Positions 16,986 through 25,966 of a stretch of 64,000 bases of DNA are shown one piece after another. The stretch's first letter is position 1, and each line of letters begins with the position of its first letter. The translations under genes were made by a program, and so were the position numbers. A model generated the notes under the pieces. That model ran no database searches, was not told the DNA's origin, and worked only from the letters and a program-made list of their open reading frames with translations. Source of the stretch: Pseudomonas entomophila L48 (GTDB lineage: Bacteria > Pseudomonadota > Gammaproteobacteria > Pseudomonadales > Pseudomonadaceae); contig NC_008027.1 in the NCBI RefSeq assembly GCF_000026105.1, forward strand, positions 1,174,501 through 1,238,500. Reading direction: 5' to 3'.

Positions 16986-17278
16986 AGAAGGCCTTGCTGG
17001 TGCTGCTGCTCGCGCTGTTGGGCTGGGCCTGGTACGAGCGTCAGGCGCTGATGGACTTCCCCGGGATCCTCTCGGCCTATTCGGCGAAGGAGTATTGTTC
17101 TTGCCGTTTCGTCATGGGCTTCGACCAGGCGTACTGCCGAGGCTACGTGAAACAGTACCTGCCACTGGGCCTGCTCGAAGAGGACGCCGCCCAGCGCCAG
17201 GTGACCGCCGAGGGCCTGGGCCGGCGCAATCAGGCGGCCTGGCAGGGCGCGCGCGAGGGTTGCCGCTTGCTGCCGTGA
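16982..17278 (+). CDS. Small Cys-rich exported or membrane-anchored protein
   Basis: This 98-residue protein starts inside the stop of the serine hydrolase gene (ATGA overlap), so it is translationally coupled to it. Residues 3-20 form a signal peptide or anchor (KALLVLLLALLGWAWYE). The rest carries four Cys residues in 'EYCSCRF', 'AYCRGY' and 'EGCRLL', which could form disulfides in the periplasm. I recognise no family. A helper role for the upstream hydrolase is inferred from coupling only. Confidence 0.65.
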   Translation: MKKALLVLLLALLGWAWYERQALMDFPGILSAYSAKEYCSCRFVMGFDQAYCRGYVKQYLPLGLLEEDAAQRQVTAEGLGRRNQAAWQGAREGCRLLP

Positions 17279-17322
17279 AACCGGGCGGGTAAGGTTGACG
17301 GCCTTGATTCACAGGATTTCAC

Positions 17323-17904
17323 ATGTTCAAAGCGCCCCGTCTGCTGCCCGCACTGCTGCTCGCCCTGTGCCTGCCCGCCCACGCCAACTGGCACCTGGAT
17401 GGCGAGTCTTCGCGGCTGTCCTTCGTCACCGGCAAGAACGGCAATATCGCCGAGGTCAGCCGCTTCCTGGTGCTGCATGGCAAGGTCGACCGAAAGGGCG
17501 GCGCCGAAGTGACCATCGAGATGGACTCGATCAGCAGCGGCATTCCGCTGCGCGACGAGCGCATGCGCGATGGCCTGTTCGAGGTCGAGCGCTTCGCCGA
17601 AGGCAAGGTGCAGGCGCAGATCGACCTGCGCCCGATCAATGACCTGGCCAACGGCGCCCAGCTGGAATTACGGTTGCCGGTGAGCGTCACCCTGCACGGC
17701 CAGACCCATGACTACAACACCCTGCTGCTGGCCACCCGCCTGGATGAGCGACGCTTCCAGGTGGTCACGCTGGAGCCGCTGATCCTGCGCGCTGCCGATT
17801 TCGGCCTGCTGCCGGGCCTGGAAAACCTGCGCAAGCTGGCCGGGCTCAAGTCGATCAACCCGTCGGTGCCGGTGAGCGCGGTACTGATCTTCACCGCCCG
17901 CTGA
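17323..17904 (+). CDS. YceI-family periplasmic lipid-binding-like protein
   Basis: This 193-residue protein has a clear signal peptide (residues 1-21, ending 'LPAHA') and the YceI lipocalin-like domain: 'WHLDGESSRLSFVTGKNG' after cleavage, 'VTIEMDSISSGIPLRDERMRD', and a C-terminal beta barrel. YceI proteins bind isoprenoid or acyl chains. The next gene, a cardiolipin synthase, starts one base after the stop, so they form an operon and a lipid-related role is plausible. Confidence 0.82.
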   Translation: MFKAPRLLPALLLALCLPAHANWHLDGESSRLSFVTGKNGNIAEVSRFLVLHGKVDRKGGAEVTIEMDSISSGIPLRDERMRDGLFEVERFAEGKVQAQIDLRPINDLANGAQLELRLPVSVTLHGQTHDYNTLLLATRLDERRFQVVTLEPLILRAADFGLLPGLENLRKLAGLKSINPSVPVSAVLIFTAR

Positions 17905-17905
17905 C

Positions 17906-19063
17906 ATGCCGGGGCCGGTCTTCCCCTGGCGGGATGGCAACCAGTTCGAACTGTTGATCGATGGCCCCGAGTTCTTTCCGCGCATGCTCCTGGCGATCAT
18001 GCGCGCCGAATTCCAGATCGACTTGGAGTTGTATCTGGTCGAGGGCGGGGCCTGCGCCGAGGCGGTGGTCGAGGCCCTGGAGCAGGCGGCGCGGCGCGGT
18101 GTGCGGGTACGCTGTCTGTTCGATGACTATGGTTCCCTGGCATTCCCGGCCGCACTGCGCGAGCGTCTGCTGGCCGCGGGCGTGTACCTGCGCTGGTACA
18201 ACCGCCTGCGCTGGCGCCGGGGGCTGCGCAACCTCTACCGGGATCATCGCAAGCTGCTGTTGGTGGACGAACGCTGGGCGGCGGTGGGCGGCACAGGTGT
18301 CACCGACGAGTTCTGGACACCGGGCGAGGCCATCAGCGAGTGGCACGAAGTGATGGTGCGTATGGAAGGGCCGGTGGTCACCGACTGGCAATTGCTGTTC
18401 GACCGCCAGTGGCATGCCAACCAGCGCCGTACCGCCTGGCGCCCGCCGGAAGGCTTCGGCCTGCCGCGCCTGCCCCAAGTGCCGGCTCAGGGCCAGGGCA
18501 TGGGCCGGGTGGCCTATGCCGATGCGCGCCAGCACAAGGATATCCTGCACGCCCTGGTGCGCGCGCTGAACAGCGGCCAGCGGCGCATCTGGCTGGCCAC
18601 CCCGTATTTCCTCCCCACCTTCAGTGTGCGCCGGTCCCTGCGTCGCGCCGCGCAGAAGGGTATCGATGTGCGCCTGCTGCTCACGGGGCCGCGCACCGAC
18701 CACCCGGCCGTGCGTTATGCCGGCCACCGCTACTATCCCCGTTTGCTGCGTGCCGGGGTGCGGATCTTTGAGTACCAGCCATGCTTCCTGCACCTGAAAA
18801 TGGCGGTGGTGGATGACTGGGTCAGCGTCGGTTCGTGCAACTTCGATCACTGGAACCTGCGCTTCAACCTGGAAGCCAACGTCGAAGCGCTCGACCCCTC
18901 ACTGACCCGCGCCGTGACGGCGAGCTTCGAACGGGACTTTGCCCTCAGCCAGGAAGTCGACCTGGCGCGCTGGCATGCCCGGCCCTTGTGGCGCCGCTTC
19001 CAGCAACGCCTGTGGGGCTGGCTCGATCGGGTGGTAGCCAACTGGCTGGACCGGCGCGACTAG
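17906..19063 (+). CDS. clsB: Cardiolipin synthase B (phospholipase D superfamily)
   Basis: This 385-residue protein has two phospholipase D motifs: 'HRKLLLVDERWAAVGG' at about 115 and 'HLKMAVVDDWVSVGSCNFD' at about 300, each with the HxK(x4)D triad. Length and lack of N-terminal membrane helices fit ClsB rather than ClsA. The enzyme joins two phosphatidylglycerols or transfers a phosphatidyl group at the inner membrane. It starts one base after yceI. The C-terminal helix 'WLDRVVANWLDRRD' may be amphipathic. Confidence 0.88.
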   Translation: MPGPVFPWRDGNQFELLIDGPEFFPRMLLAIMRAEFQIDLELYLVEGGACAEAVVEALEQAARRGVRVRCLFDDYGSLAFPAALRERLLAAGVYLRWYNRLRWRRGLRNLYRDHRKLLLVDERWAAVGGTGVTDEFWTPGEAISEWHEVMVRMEGPVVTDWQLLFDRQWHANQRRTAWRPPEGFGLPRLPQVPAQGQGMGRVAYADARQHKDILHALVRALNSGQRRIWLATPYFLPTFSVRRSLRRAAQKGIDVRLLLTGPRTDHPAVRYAGHRYYPRLLRAGVRIFEYQPCFLHLKMAVVDDWVSVGSCNFDHWNLRFNLEANVEALDPSLTRAVTASFERDFALSQEVDLARWHARPLWRRFQQRLWGWLDRVVANWLDRRD

Positions 19064-19144
19064 CGACTTGCGGCGTATATCGCTTGTCGGCAAAGCGGAC
19101 TATCGTGCTGGGATTGTTCCCATGCAACGGAAGGAGTGGATGCG

Positions 19145-19723
19145 ATGACGGCGAAGAAGATTCTCATGCTGGTCGGTGATTACGTCGAGGACTATGAGGC
19201 GATGGTGCCGTTCCAGGCCCTGCGCATGGTCGGCCATACCGTACATGCGGTATGCCCGGAAAAGGTCGCGGGGCAGACCGTGCGCACCGCGATCCACGAT
19301 TTTGAAGGCGAACAGACCTACAGCGAGAAGCCCGGCCACAACTTCGCCCTGAACTTCGACTTCGTGCAGGTGCGGGCCGAAAGCTACGACGCGCTGTTGA
19401 TCCCAGGTGGCCGGGCGCCCGAATACCTGCGCCTGGATGAGCGGGTGCTGACGTTGGTCCGGGCATTCGACAAGGCGGACAAGCCGATCGCGGCGGTCTG
19501 CCACGGCGCGCAACTGCTGGCCGCGGCCGGCGTGCTGGAAGGGCGTGAGTGCAGCGCTTACCCAGCCTGCGCTCCGGAAGTGCGCCTGGCGGGCGGGCGC
19601 TTCATCGATATTGCCGTGGACCAGGCCCACGTGGACGGCAACCTGGTCACCGCGCCGGCCTGGCCTGCGCACCCCGCGTGGTTGGCGGCATTCCTGAAGG
19701 TACTGGGGAGGATTCCGCGCTGA
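19145..19723 (+). CDS. DJ-1/PfpI-family protein (class I glutamine amidotransferase-like)
   Basis: This 192-residue protein is read from the ATG at 19145, 8 bases after AAGGAG (an in-frame GTG at 19136 overlaps the ribosome site). It has the nucleophile elbow '[10 protein letters not shown]' with the reactive Cys, a conserved Glu early on ('DYVEDYE') and '[10 protein letters not shown]'. Family members include PfpI-like peptidases, deglycases and chaperones; which applies cannot be told. After the stop there is a hairpin (19731-19750) without a T run. Confidence 0.82.
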   Translation: MTAKKILMLVGDYVEDYEAMVPFQALRMVGHTVHAVCPEKVAGQTVRTAIHDFEGEQTYSEKPGHNFALNFDFVQVRAESYDALLIPGGRAPEYLRLDERVLTLVRAFDKADKPIAAVCHGAQLLAAAGVLEGRECSAYPACAPEVRLAGGRFIDIAVDQAHVDGNLVTAPAWPAHPAWLAAFLKVLGRIPR

Positions 19724-19730
19724 TCGCGAA

Positions 19731-19750
19731 GAGGAGGTACTGACCTCCTC
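19731..19750. terminator. Hairpin after the DJ-1 gene
   Basis: GAGGAGGT (19731-19738) pairs with ACCTCCTC (19743-19750) around a 4-base loop. There is no T run, so it may be a processing or stability hairpin rather than a true intrinsic terminator. Confidence 0.4.
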
Positions 19751-19893
19751 GCTCCAGGGCGGGATGACAGCGGTGATAGAGAAATACCTGTCGCGCAGGG
19801 GAAAGGGCGTGGCCCGTAGCGGATGTTAGGGTCATGACTCAGGCCCGGCTTGACCGCGCGTAACCTTCACATCGATCGAAAAGACCGCCCCGC

Positions 19894-20484
19894 ATGGAAA
19901 TCCGCCTGCTTCACGGCGCCGCCATCGCGCCTTACCTCGATGACCTCGCTCGCCTGCGCCTGACGGTGTTTCGCGAGTTTCCCTACCTCTACGACGGTGC
20001 CGCGCAGGATGAGGCCGATGCCTTGTCCACCTATGCCGAGTCCGGGCGCAGCCTGGTGGTGTTGGCCCTCGACGGTGGCCATGTGGTGGGCGCGTCCTGC
20101 GGACAGCCACTGGTCGATGCCGCTGTCGAGCTCCAGCAACCCTTCCTGGCCCAAGGGCAGGACCCGAATTCGGTCTACTTCTTCGGCGAGTCGGCATTGC
20201 TGCCGGCCTACCGGGGGCGAGGCCTGGGGGTGCGGTTCTTCATCGAGCGCGAGTCCTACGCCCACAAGCTTGCCGAGTTCGACTATTGCGCGTTCTGCGC
20301 GGTGGAGCGCCCGGCCGGGCATCCGCTTCGGCCATTGGACTACCGGCCTTTGCATGGTTTCTGGCGAAACAGGGGGTTTCTGCATCAGCCGTCGTTGCGC
20401 ACTGCCCAGCGTTGGCGGGACCTGGACGATCAGGAGCAGTCCACCAAGATCCTGTCCTTCTGGCTCAAGGCCCTTCCGGTGTGA
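19894..20484 (+). CDS. GNAT-family N-acetyltransferase
   Basis: This 196-residue protein has the acetyl-CoA binding segment 'ALLPAYRGRGLGVRFF' (R/QxxGxG/A type) near residue 105 and the start pattern 'RLTVFREFPYLYDG' common to a Pseudomonas GNAT subgroup. The acceptor is unknown. It converges on fumA; the two share the terminator between them. Confidence 0.8.
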   Translation: MEIRLLHGAAIAPYLDDLARLRLTVFREFPYLYDGAAQDEADALSTYAESGRSLVVLALDGGHVVGASCGQPLVDAAVELQQPFLAQGQDPNSVYFFGESALLPAYRGRGLGVRFFIERESYAHKLAEFDYCAFCAVERPAGHPLRPLDYRPLHGFWRNRGFLHQPSLRTAQRWRDLDDQEQSTKILSFWLKALPV

Positions 20485-20523
20485 GGCGCAACCTGGGCGG
20501 CGGCTGATGTACGCACAACGGGC

Positions 20524-20556
20524 GAAAAAAAACCGCCCCATGACGGAGCGGCTTTT
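20524..20556. terminator. Bidirectional intrinsic terminator between GNAT gene and fumA
   Basis: An eight-A run, the imperfect stem CCGCCCC/GGAGCGG and a five-T run on the plus strand, mirrored by eight T on the minus strand, give a terminator for both converging genes. Confidence 0.8.
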
Positions 20557-20573
20557 TGGGCGGGAAGGCGCGG

Positions 20574-22097
20574 TTACTTCACTTCCACCGCCAGGCTTTC
20601 GGCGATCTTGCTCTGCCACAGCGCAGGGCCGGTGATGTGCACCGACTCACCCTTGCTGTCCACCGCGACGGTGACCGGCATGTCCTTCACTTCGAACTCG
20701 TAGATCGCTTCCATGCCCAGCTCGGCGAAGGCCAGGACCTTCGACTTGCGGATGGCCTGGGCCACCAGGTAGGCGGCGCCGCCGACGGCCATCAGGTACA
20801 CGGCCTTGTTGTCCTTGATCGCCTCGATGGCGGTCGGGCCACGCTCGGACTTGCCGATCATGCCCAGCAGGCCGGTCTGCTCGAGGATCTGGCGGGTGAA
20901 CTTGTCCATGCGGGTGGCGGTGGTCGGGCCGGCAGGGCCTACCACTTCGTCACCGACCGGGTCGACCGGGCCGACGTAGTAGATGAAGCGGCCTTTGAGG
21001 TCGACCGGCAGTTCTTCACCACGGTTGAGCATCTCGACCATGCGCTTGTGCGCGGCGTCGCGGCCGGTGAGCATCTTGCCGTTGAGCAGGATGGTCTCGC
21101 CCGGTTTCCAGCTGGCGACTTCTTCCGGGGTGATGTCGTCCAGGTTGACGCGGCGGGCGCTCGGGCCGGCTTCCCAGACGATTTCCGGGTAGGCGTCCAG
21201 CGACGGTGCTTCCAGTTCGGCCGGGCCGGAGCCATCGAGCACGAAGTGGGCGTGACGGGTGGCGGCGCAGTTGGGGATCATGCACACCGGCAGCGAGGCG
21301 GCGTGGGTCGGGTAGTCCATGATCTTGACGTCGAGCACGGTGGTCAGACCGCCCAGGCCCTGGGCGCCGATGCCCAGCTGGTTGACCTTGTCGAACAGCT
21401 CCAGGCGGATCTCTTCGAGGCGGTTCTGCGGGCCACGGGCTTTCAGCTCATGGATGTCGATGGACTCCATCAACACTTCCTTGGCCATCACCGCGGCTTT
21501 CTCGGCGGTGCCGCCGATGCCGATGCCCAGCATGCCAGGTGGGCACCAGCCGGCACCCATGGTCGGGACGGTCTTGAGCACCCAGTCGACGATCGAGTCG
21601 GACGGGTTGAGCATGGCCATCTTCGACTTGTTCTCGGAACCACCGCCTTTGGCGGCCACGTCGACTTCGACCTTGTCGCCAGGGACGATCGAGTAGTGGA
21701 TCACGGCCGGGGTGTTGTCCTTGGTGTTCTTGCGGGCACCGGCCGGGTCGGCCAGGATCGAGGCGCGCAGGACGTTCTCGGGCAGGTTGTAGGCGCGGCG
21801 CACACCTTCGTTGATCATGTCGTCGACGCTCAGGGTGGCGCCGTCCCAGCGCACGTCCATGCCGACGCGGATGAACACGGTGACGATACCGGTGTCCTGG
21901 CAGATCGGGCGGTGGCCGGTGGCGCACATGCGCGAGTTGATCAGGATCTGGGCGATGGAGTCGCGCGCGGCGGGCGACTCTTCACGCAGGTAGGCCTCGT
22001 GCATCGCCTGGATGAAGTCGACGGGGTGGTAGTACGAAATGAATTGCAGGGCGTCGGCGACGCTCTGAATCAGGTCGTCTTGCTTGATCACGGTCAT
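20574..22097 (-). CDS. fumA: Fumarate hydratase class I
   Basis: This 507-residue oxygen-sensitive [4Fe-4S] fumarase interconverts fumarate and malate in the TCA cycle. Expected Cys ligand segments are visible: 'HRPICQDTG', 'IPNCAATRH' and 'GAGWCPPGM'. Length fits the class I single-chain form. The ATG at 22097 follows 'agaggagcgcgctgc'; the open frame upstream is not conserved in character. It ends at a strong terminator shared with the converging GNAT gene. Confidence 0.92.
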   Translation of the reverse strand: MTVIKQDDLIQSVADALQFISYYHPVDFIQAMHEAYLREESPAARDSIAQILINSRMCATGHRPICQDTGIVTVFIRVGMDVRWDGATLSVDDMINEGVRRAYNLPENVLRASILADPAGARKNTKDNTPAVIHYSIVPGDKVEVDVAAKGGGSENKSKMAMLNPSDSIVDWVLKTVPTMGAGWCPPGMLGIGIGGTAEKAAVMAKEVLMESIDIHELKARGPQNRLEEIRLELFDKVNQLGIGAQGLGGLTTVLDVKIMDYPTHAASLPVCMIPNCAATRHAHFVLDGSGPAELEAPSLDAYPEIVWEAGPSARRVNLDDITPEEVASWKPGETILLNGKMLTGRDAAHKRMVEMLNRGEELPVDLKGRFIYYVGPVDPVGDEVVGPAGPTTATRMDKFTRQILEQTGLLGMIGKSERGPTAIEAIKDNKAVYLMAVGGAAYLVAQAIRKSKVLAFAELGMEAIYEFEVKDMPVTVAVDSKGESVHITGPALWQSKIAESLAVEVK

Positions 22098-22331
22098 GCA
22101 GCGCGCTCCTCTTAAAGACGGGAACATTCGAAAAGGCATTCCGACAATGCACACCTGTATGTCAGGAACGCCTGGCAAGGCGCCGGCTGGTCGGGCCGGC
22201 ACAAAAAAGGCGCGGCAGTATACCGTGCCCCGCCGAGGGAAACACCTGCACGTGGTCTGGACCAAGGTCGGCAGGGGGCGGGCATCCTTCTTGCTGGCAC
22301 CGTAGAATGAGAAAAGAACGATCCCAACCCC

Positions 22332-22355
22332 GTAGGAGCCGGCTTGCCGGCGAAC
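22332..22355 (+). repeat. REP element, single copy
   Basis: A single GCCGGC-stem REP lies 30 bases upstream of the start of the iron-sulfur reductase gene, inside what should be its leader. Confidence 0.75.
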
Positions 22356-22384
22356 CGATTTCGAATCCTCTCTGCGGAGAACAC

Positions 22385-23305
22385 ATGCCTGAACTATGCG
22401 TGGGCGAACACCGCTGGACAGTGCCGGCCGCCAGCAACCTGCTCGACGCGCTGAACGACGCAGGCTACGCCGTGCCCTACAGCTGCCGTGCCGGCAGTTG
22501 CCATGCCTGCCTGGTGCGTTGCCTGGATGGGCTGCCCGAGGACGCCAAGCCCGAGGCCCTGGCGGCGGACAAGCGCGAGCAAGGCTGGCGGCTGGCCTGC
22601 CAGTGTTCAGTCAACGGCGACCTGCGGGTGGCCTTGTTCGACCCGCAGCGCGACGGTCTGCCGGCATTGGTGCGTGAAGTGGCCTGGTTAGGCGATGTGC
22701 TGCGCCTGCGTCTGCAACCTGAAAGGCCACTGCGCTACCTGGCCGGGCAGCACCTTGTTTTGTGGTGCGGTGATGTCGCACGGCCCTACTCATTGGCGAG
22801 CCAGCCCGGTGAGGAGGACTTCCTGGAGTTCCACATCGATTGCAGCCGTCCCGGCGCATTCAGCGACCGGGCCAGGCAACTACAAGTGGGCGACCCATTG
22901 AGGCTTGGCGAATTGCGCGGTGGGGCGTTGCACTATGATCCGGACTGGCACGCACGTCCGCTCTGGCTGCTGGCCGCAGGCACCGGGCTTGCACCCTTGT
23001 GGGGCATCCTGCGCGAGGCATTGCGCGAGGGGCATGAAGGGGAAATCAGGGTGATGCATGTGGCGCGCGATCGGGCAGGTCATTACCTGGCCGAGCCGTT
23101 GTTGCAAATGGCGGGGGTGAGTGTCGAGCTGGTGCTGGCGGATCAGCTGGAGGACGCGCTGGCGGGGTTGCGGCCGTCATCGCGGCAGACGATGGCGCTG
23201 GTGTGCGGGGCGCCGGGGAGTGTCGAGCGGTTTGCCAGGCGGCTGTTCATTGCCGGGGTGCCGCGGAATCAGGTATTGGCGGATGTGTTCACCGAGCATG
23301 CCTGA
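22385..23305 (+). CDS. Ferredoxin/flavodoxin reductase with N-terminal 2Fe-2S domain
   Basis: This 306-residue protein has a plant-type 2Fe-2S ferredoxin domain (residues 1-90; 'SCRAGSCHACLVRC' gives three ligands, 'CQC' the fourth), then an FAD-binding segment ('RPYSLAS') and an NAD-binding segment ('LLAAGTGLAPLWGIL'). This layout is that of oxygenase reductases and CDP-6-deoxy-glucoseen reductase-like proteins. No oxygenase partner is nearby, so its electron acceptor is unknown. The ATG at 22385 follows 'tgcggagaacac'. Confidence 0.85.
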   Translation: MPELCVGEHRWTVPAASNLLDALNDAGYAVPYSCRAGSCHACLVRCLDGLPEDAKPEALAADKREQGWRLACQCSVNGDLRVALFDPQRDGLPALVREVAWLGDVLRLRLQPERPLRYLAGQHLVLWCGDVARPYSLASQPGEEDFLEFHIDCSRPGAFSDRARQLQVGDPLRLGELRGGALHYDPDWHARPLWLLAAGTGLAPLWGILREALREGHEGEIRVMHVARDRAGHYLAEPLLQMAGVSVELVLADQLEDALAGLRPSSRQTMALVCGAPGSVERFARRLFIAGVPRNQVLADVFTEHA

Positions 23306-23332
23306 TGTTTCTCGGTGAGCAGCGCTGGCCGT

Positions 23333-23396
23333 TTCGCCGGCAAGCCGGCTCCTACAGGGGAAAATCAGCTTCCGTAGGAGCCGGTGGCGAGCGCCG
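23333..23396. repeat. Degenerate REPIN downstream of pyk
   Basis: An intact inverted REP (23333-23355) is paired with a second copy (23374-23396) whose stem has drifted (GCCGGTGGCGAGCGCCGG). Confidence 0.7.
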
Positions 23397-23398
23397 GA

Positions 23399-24853
23399 TC
23401 AACCGACCAGCGGATCACCCACGTGCAGGATCTTCATGCCGTTGGTGCCACCGATGGTGTGGTAGCTGTCGCCCTTGGTCAGGATCACCCAGTCACCTTG
23501 CTCCACCAGCCCACGCTTGAGCAGCTCGTCGACCGCCGCCTGGCTCACCTTGTCGGCCGGCAGCGAAGCCGGGTCGAAGGCGATCGGGTAGACGCCGCGG
23601 AACATCGAGGCACGCGCCTGTGTTGCGCGGTGCGGCGACAGGGCGAAGATCGGCACGTGCGAACGCAGGCGCGACATGATCAGCGGGGTGTAGCCACTTT
23701 CGGTGAGGGCGATGATCGCCTTGACCCCCGGGAAGTGGTTGGCGGTGTACATGGCCGCCAGGGCGATGCTCTCGTCGCAGCGCTCGAAGGTGGTGTGCAG
23801 GCGGTGGCTGGACTTCTGGTTGGTCGGGTGCTTTTCAGCGCCCATGCAGATGCGCGCCATGGCCTGGACGGCTTCGATCGGGTACGCGCCGGCGGCGCTT
23901 TCGGCCGACAGCATCACCGCGTCTGTGTTGTCGAGCACGGCGTTGGCCACGTCGGACACTTCGGCGCGGGTCGGCATCGGGTTCTGGATCATCGACTCCA
24001 TCATCTGGGTCGCCACGATCACCGCCTTGTTGTTGCGGCGGGCGTGCTGGATGATCTTTTTCTGGATACCGATCAGCTCGGCGTCGCCGATTTCCACGCC
24101 CAGGTCGCCACGGGCCACCATCACGGCGTCGGAGGCGGCGATCAGGCCGTCCAGCGTCTCGTCGTCGGCCACGGCTTCGGCGCGCTCGATCTTGGCCACC
24201 AGCCAGGCGCTGCCGCCAGCTTCGTCACGCAGCTTGCGGGCGTATTCCATGTCCTTGGCGTCACGCGGGAACGACACGGCCAGGTAGTCCAGATCCATTT
24301 CCGCGGCCAGCTTGATGTCGGCCTTGTCCTTTTCGGTCAAGGCCGGGGCGGTCAGGCCGCCACCCTTGCGGTTGATGCCTTTGTGGTCGGACAGCGGGCC
24401 GCCGACGATCACCACGCAGCGCAGGGCGTCCGCGGTGGCGGTCTCAACGCGCATGACCACGCGGCCGTCGTCGAGCAGCAGCTCGTCACCGACGCCGCAG
24501 TCCTTGACCAGGTCGGGGTAGTCGATGCCGACGATGTCCTGGTTGCCTTCGGTCAGCGGATGAGCGGTGGAGAAGGTGAAGGTGTCACCGACTTTCAGTT
24601 CGATGCGCTTGTTGGCGAACTTGGCGATACGGATCTTCGGACCTTGCAGGTCGCCCAGCAGCGCGACGTGGCGGCCGTTCTTGGCGGCGATGTCGCGGAT
24701 CAGGCGGGCGCGGGCCTTGTGCTCGTCCGGCGTGCCGTGGGAGAAGTTCAGACGTGCCACGTCCAGGCCGGCGAGGATCAGCTGTTCGATCACTTCCGGC
24801 GAGTTGCTGGCGGGGCCAAGGGTGGCGACGATTTTGGTGCGGCGGATGGACAT
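23399..24853 (-). CDS. pyk: Pyruvate kinase
   Basis: This 484-residue glycolytic enzyme converts phosphoenolpyruvate and ADP to pyruvate and ATP. Family signatures are complete: 'TKIVATLGPAS' at the start, 'MVARGDLGVEIG' (Mg/substrate site), 'VIVATQMMESM' and 'AVMLSAESAAGAYP'. The length and pattern fit the PykA-type enzyme of P. putida. The lipoprotein gene is divergent, 180 bp upstream. Confidence 0.94.
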   Translation of the reverse strand: MSIRRTKIVATLGPASNSPEVIEQLILAGLDVARLNFSHGTPDEHKARARLIRDIAAKNGRHVALLGDLQGPKIRIAKFANKRIELKVGDTFTFSTAHPLTEGNQDIVGIDYPDLVKDCGVGDELLLDDGRVVMRVETATADALRCVVIVGGPLSDHKGINRKGGGLTAPALTEKDKADIKLAAEMDLDYLAVSFPRDAKDMEYARKLRDEAGGSAWLVAKIERAEAVADDETLDGLIAASDAVMVARGDLGVEIGDAELIGIQKKIIQHARRNNKAVIVATQMMESMIQNPMPTRAEVSDVANAVLDNTDAVMLSAESAAGAYPIEAVQAMARICMGAEKHPTNQKSSHRLHTTFERCDESIALAAMYTANHFPGVKAIIALTESGYTPLIMSRLRSHVPIFALSPHRATQARASMFRGVYPIAFDPASLPADKVSQAAVDELLKRGLVEQGDWVILTKGDSYHTIGGTNGMKILHVGDPLVG

Positions 24854-25033
24854 GCACAGACTCCTATAGTGAAGCGCAGCGAAAGGCTACTCCTGAATCT
24901 CGCTGTAGTCATTGTTCCGTTGCACTACCTGTGCACGCGCGTGGGTGGCGTTTGAACGGTCGAGGTATGCTTGCAAATGCCTGTGAAGATTTGTCGAAAA
25001 AGGCCGATACACTGCCATCAAAGGAGAATTCCC

Positions 25034-25420
25034 ATGCGCACCCTGATCGTTTTGACCATGGCGGCCAGTGTCGTCGGCTGCACCCGCTGGTCCATGGACC
25101 ATCACCTGAACAACGCCTACCGTGCCTACGACCGCGGTGATTGCTCGAAAGTGATGCTGGAGCTGTCGCAGGTCGACCGCACCAGCCGTGCCCGCCCGTT
25201 CATCCACCCGGAAGTGTCGCTGCTGCGCGGCCAGTGCCTGGAGCGCCAGAAGCTCTTCGTCGATGCGGCGCAGACTTATCAGTACCTGATCCAGCAGTAC
25301 CCGCGCAACGAATACGCCTACCGCGCCCAGGCTCGTCTGCAGACGCTGGAGAAGCTCGGCCACCTGCGTGGCACGGAAGCGGCGGTGGCCAATCCTGTGA
25401 ACACTACACCTTGGCGTTAA
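25034..25420 (+). CDS. Small TPR-like outer-membrane lipoprotein
   Basis: This 128-residue protein is read from the ATG at 25034 after AAGGAG. The signal sequence ends in the lipobox-like 'SVVGC' at residues 12-16, and the next residues give no strong inner-membrane retention Asp. The rest is helical with a repeat like a tetratricopeptide pair: 'AYRAYDRGDCSKVMLELSQ' and 'FVDAAQTYQYLIQQYP'. Function unknown. A hairpin spans the stop codon. Confidence 0.8.
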   Translation: MRTLIVLTMAASVVGCTRWSMDHHLNNAYRAYDRGDCSKVMLELSQVDRTSRARPFIHPEVSLLRGQCLERQKLFVDAAQTYQYLIQQYPRNEYAYRAQARLQTLEKLGHLRGTEAAVANPVNTTPWR

Positions 25421-25429
25421 TGCCAAGGT
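25408..25429 (+). terminator. Hairpin over the lipoprotein stop codon
   Basis: ACCTTGGC (25408-25415) pairs with GCCAAGGT (25422-25429), loop GTTAAT including the stop TAA, followed by a short T run. A weak intrinsic terminator. Confidence 0.5.
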
Positions 25430-25544
25430 TTCCATGATTTCATGTAGAGGGTGCCGCCGGCTGGGCTAATCTGTTAAACATGTTGTATTGATTATCGCCA
25501 GTACCTTGTCTTCCTGGCTCCAGGTACAGGAACGCGCTGCGACC

Positions 25545-25904
25545 ATGTTCATCGAACGCCATATCCAACGCCATCAGCTCCCCTGCGTGCTCAAGGTCTT
25601 CAACCGCTTTACCGACCAGCAGATCGGTTACCTGGGCAACGCATCCGAAGATGGCCTGATGCTGATCAGCCAACTGCCGGTCCTGGTAGGGCCGGACTTC
25701 GAGCTGCAACTGCGCGTGCCGCTGGCTGGCGGCGGGCTACAGTTCATCAACCTCACCGCCAGTTGCCTGTGGTGCCGCGAAGACGAGACGCCTGGGCACT
25801 ACGATGCCGGCTTCATGCTGCTGCAGGCCCCCCAGGAATACGATGAGTTCGTTCGCTCCCTGCGTGCCTTCTTCAGCTTCCGCCCCTTGAATGCTTCTGC
25901 CTGA
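25545..25904 (+). CDS. PilZ-domain protein (c-di-GMP receptor)
   Basis: This 119-residue single-domain protein has the RxxxR motif at residues 5-9 (RHIQR) and NxSxxG at 32-37 (NASEDG), the two c-di-GMP contacts of PilZ. C-terminal beta strands include 'INLTASCLWCRED' and 'DAGFMLL'. The ATG at 25545 gives the motif at the expected place, although its ribosome site is poor; longer in-frame starts exist upstream. It could tune motility or surface functions; no effector gene is adjacent. Confidence 0.82.
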   Translation: MFIERHIQRHQLPCVLKVFNRFTDQQIGYLGNASEDGLMLISQLPVLVGPDFELQLRVPLAGGGLQFINLTASCLWCREDETPGHYDAGFMLLQAPQEYDEFVRSLRAFFSFRPLNASA

Positions 25905-25966
25905 GCACTGGCCCAGGCCCCGCACCGCCCGCTAGACTCTGGTCGACCTTGTTACAGGAAGACCCC

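Noticed and set aside
20556..22115. 519-codon plus-strand frame over fumA
   Set aside because: Shadow of fumA; His/Asp/Gly/Val-rich product with no domain.
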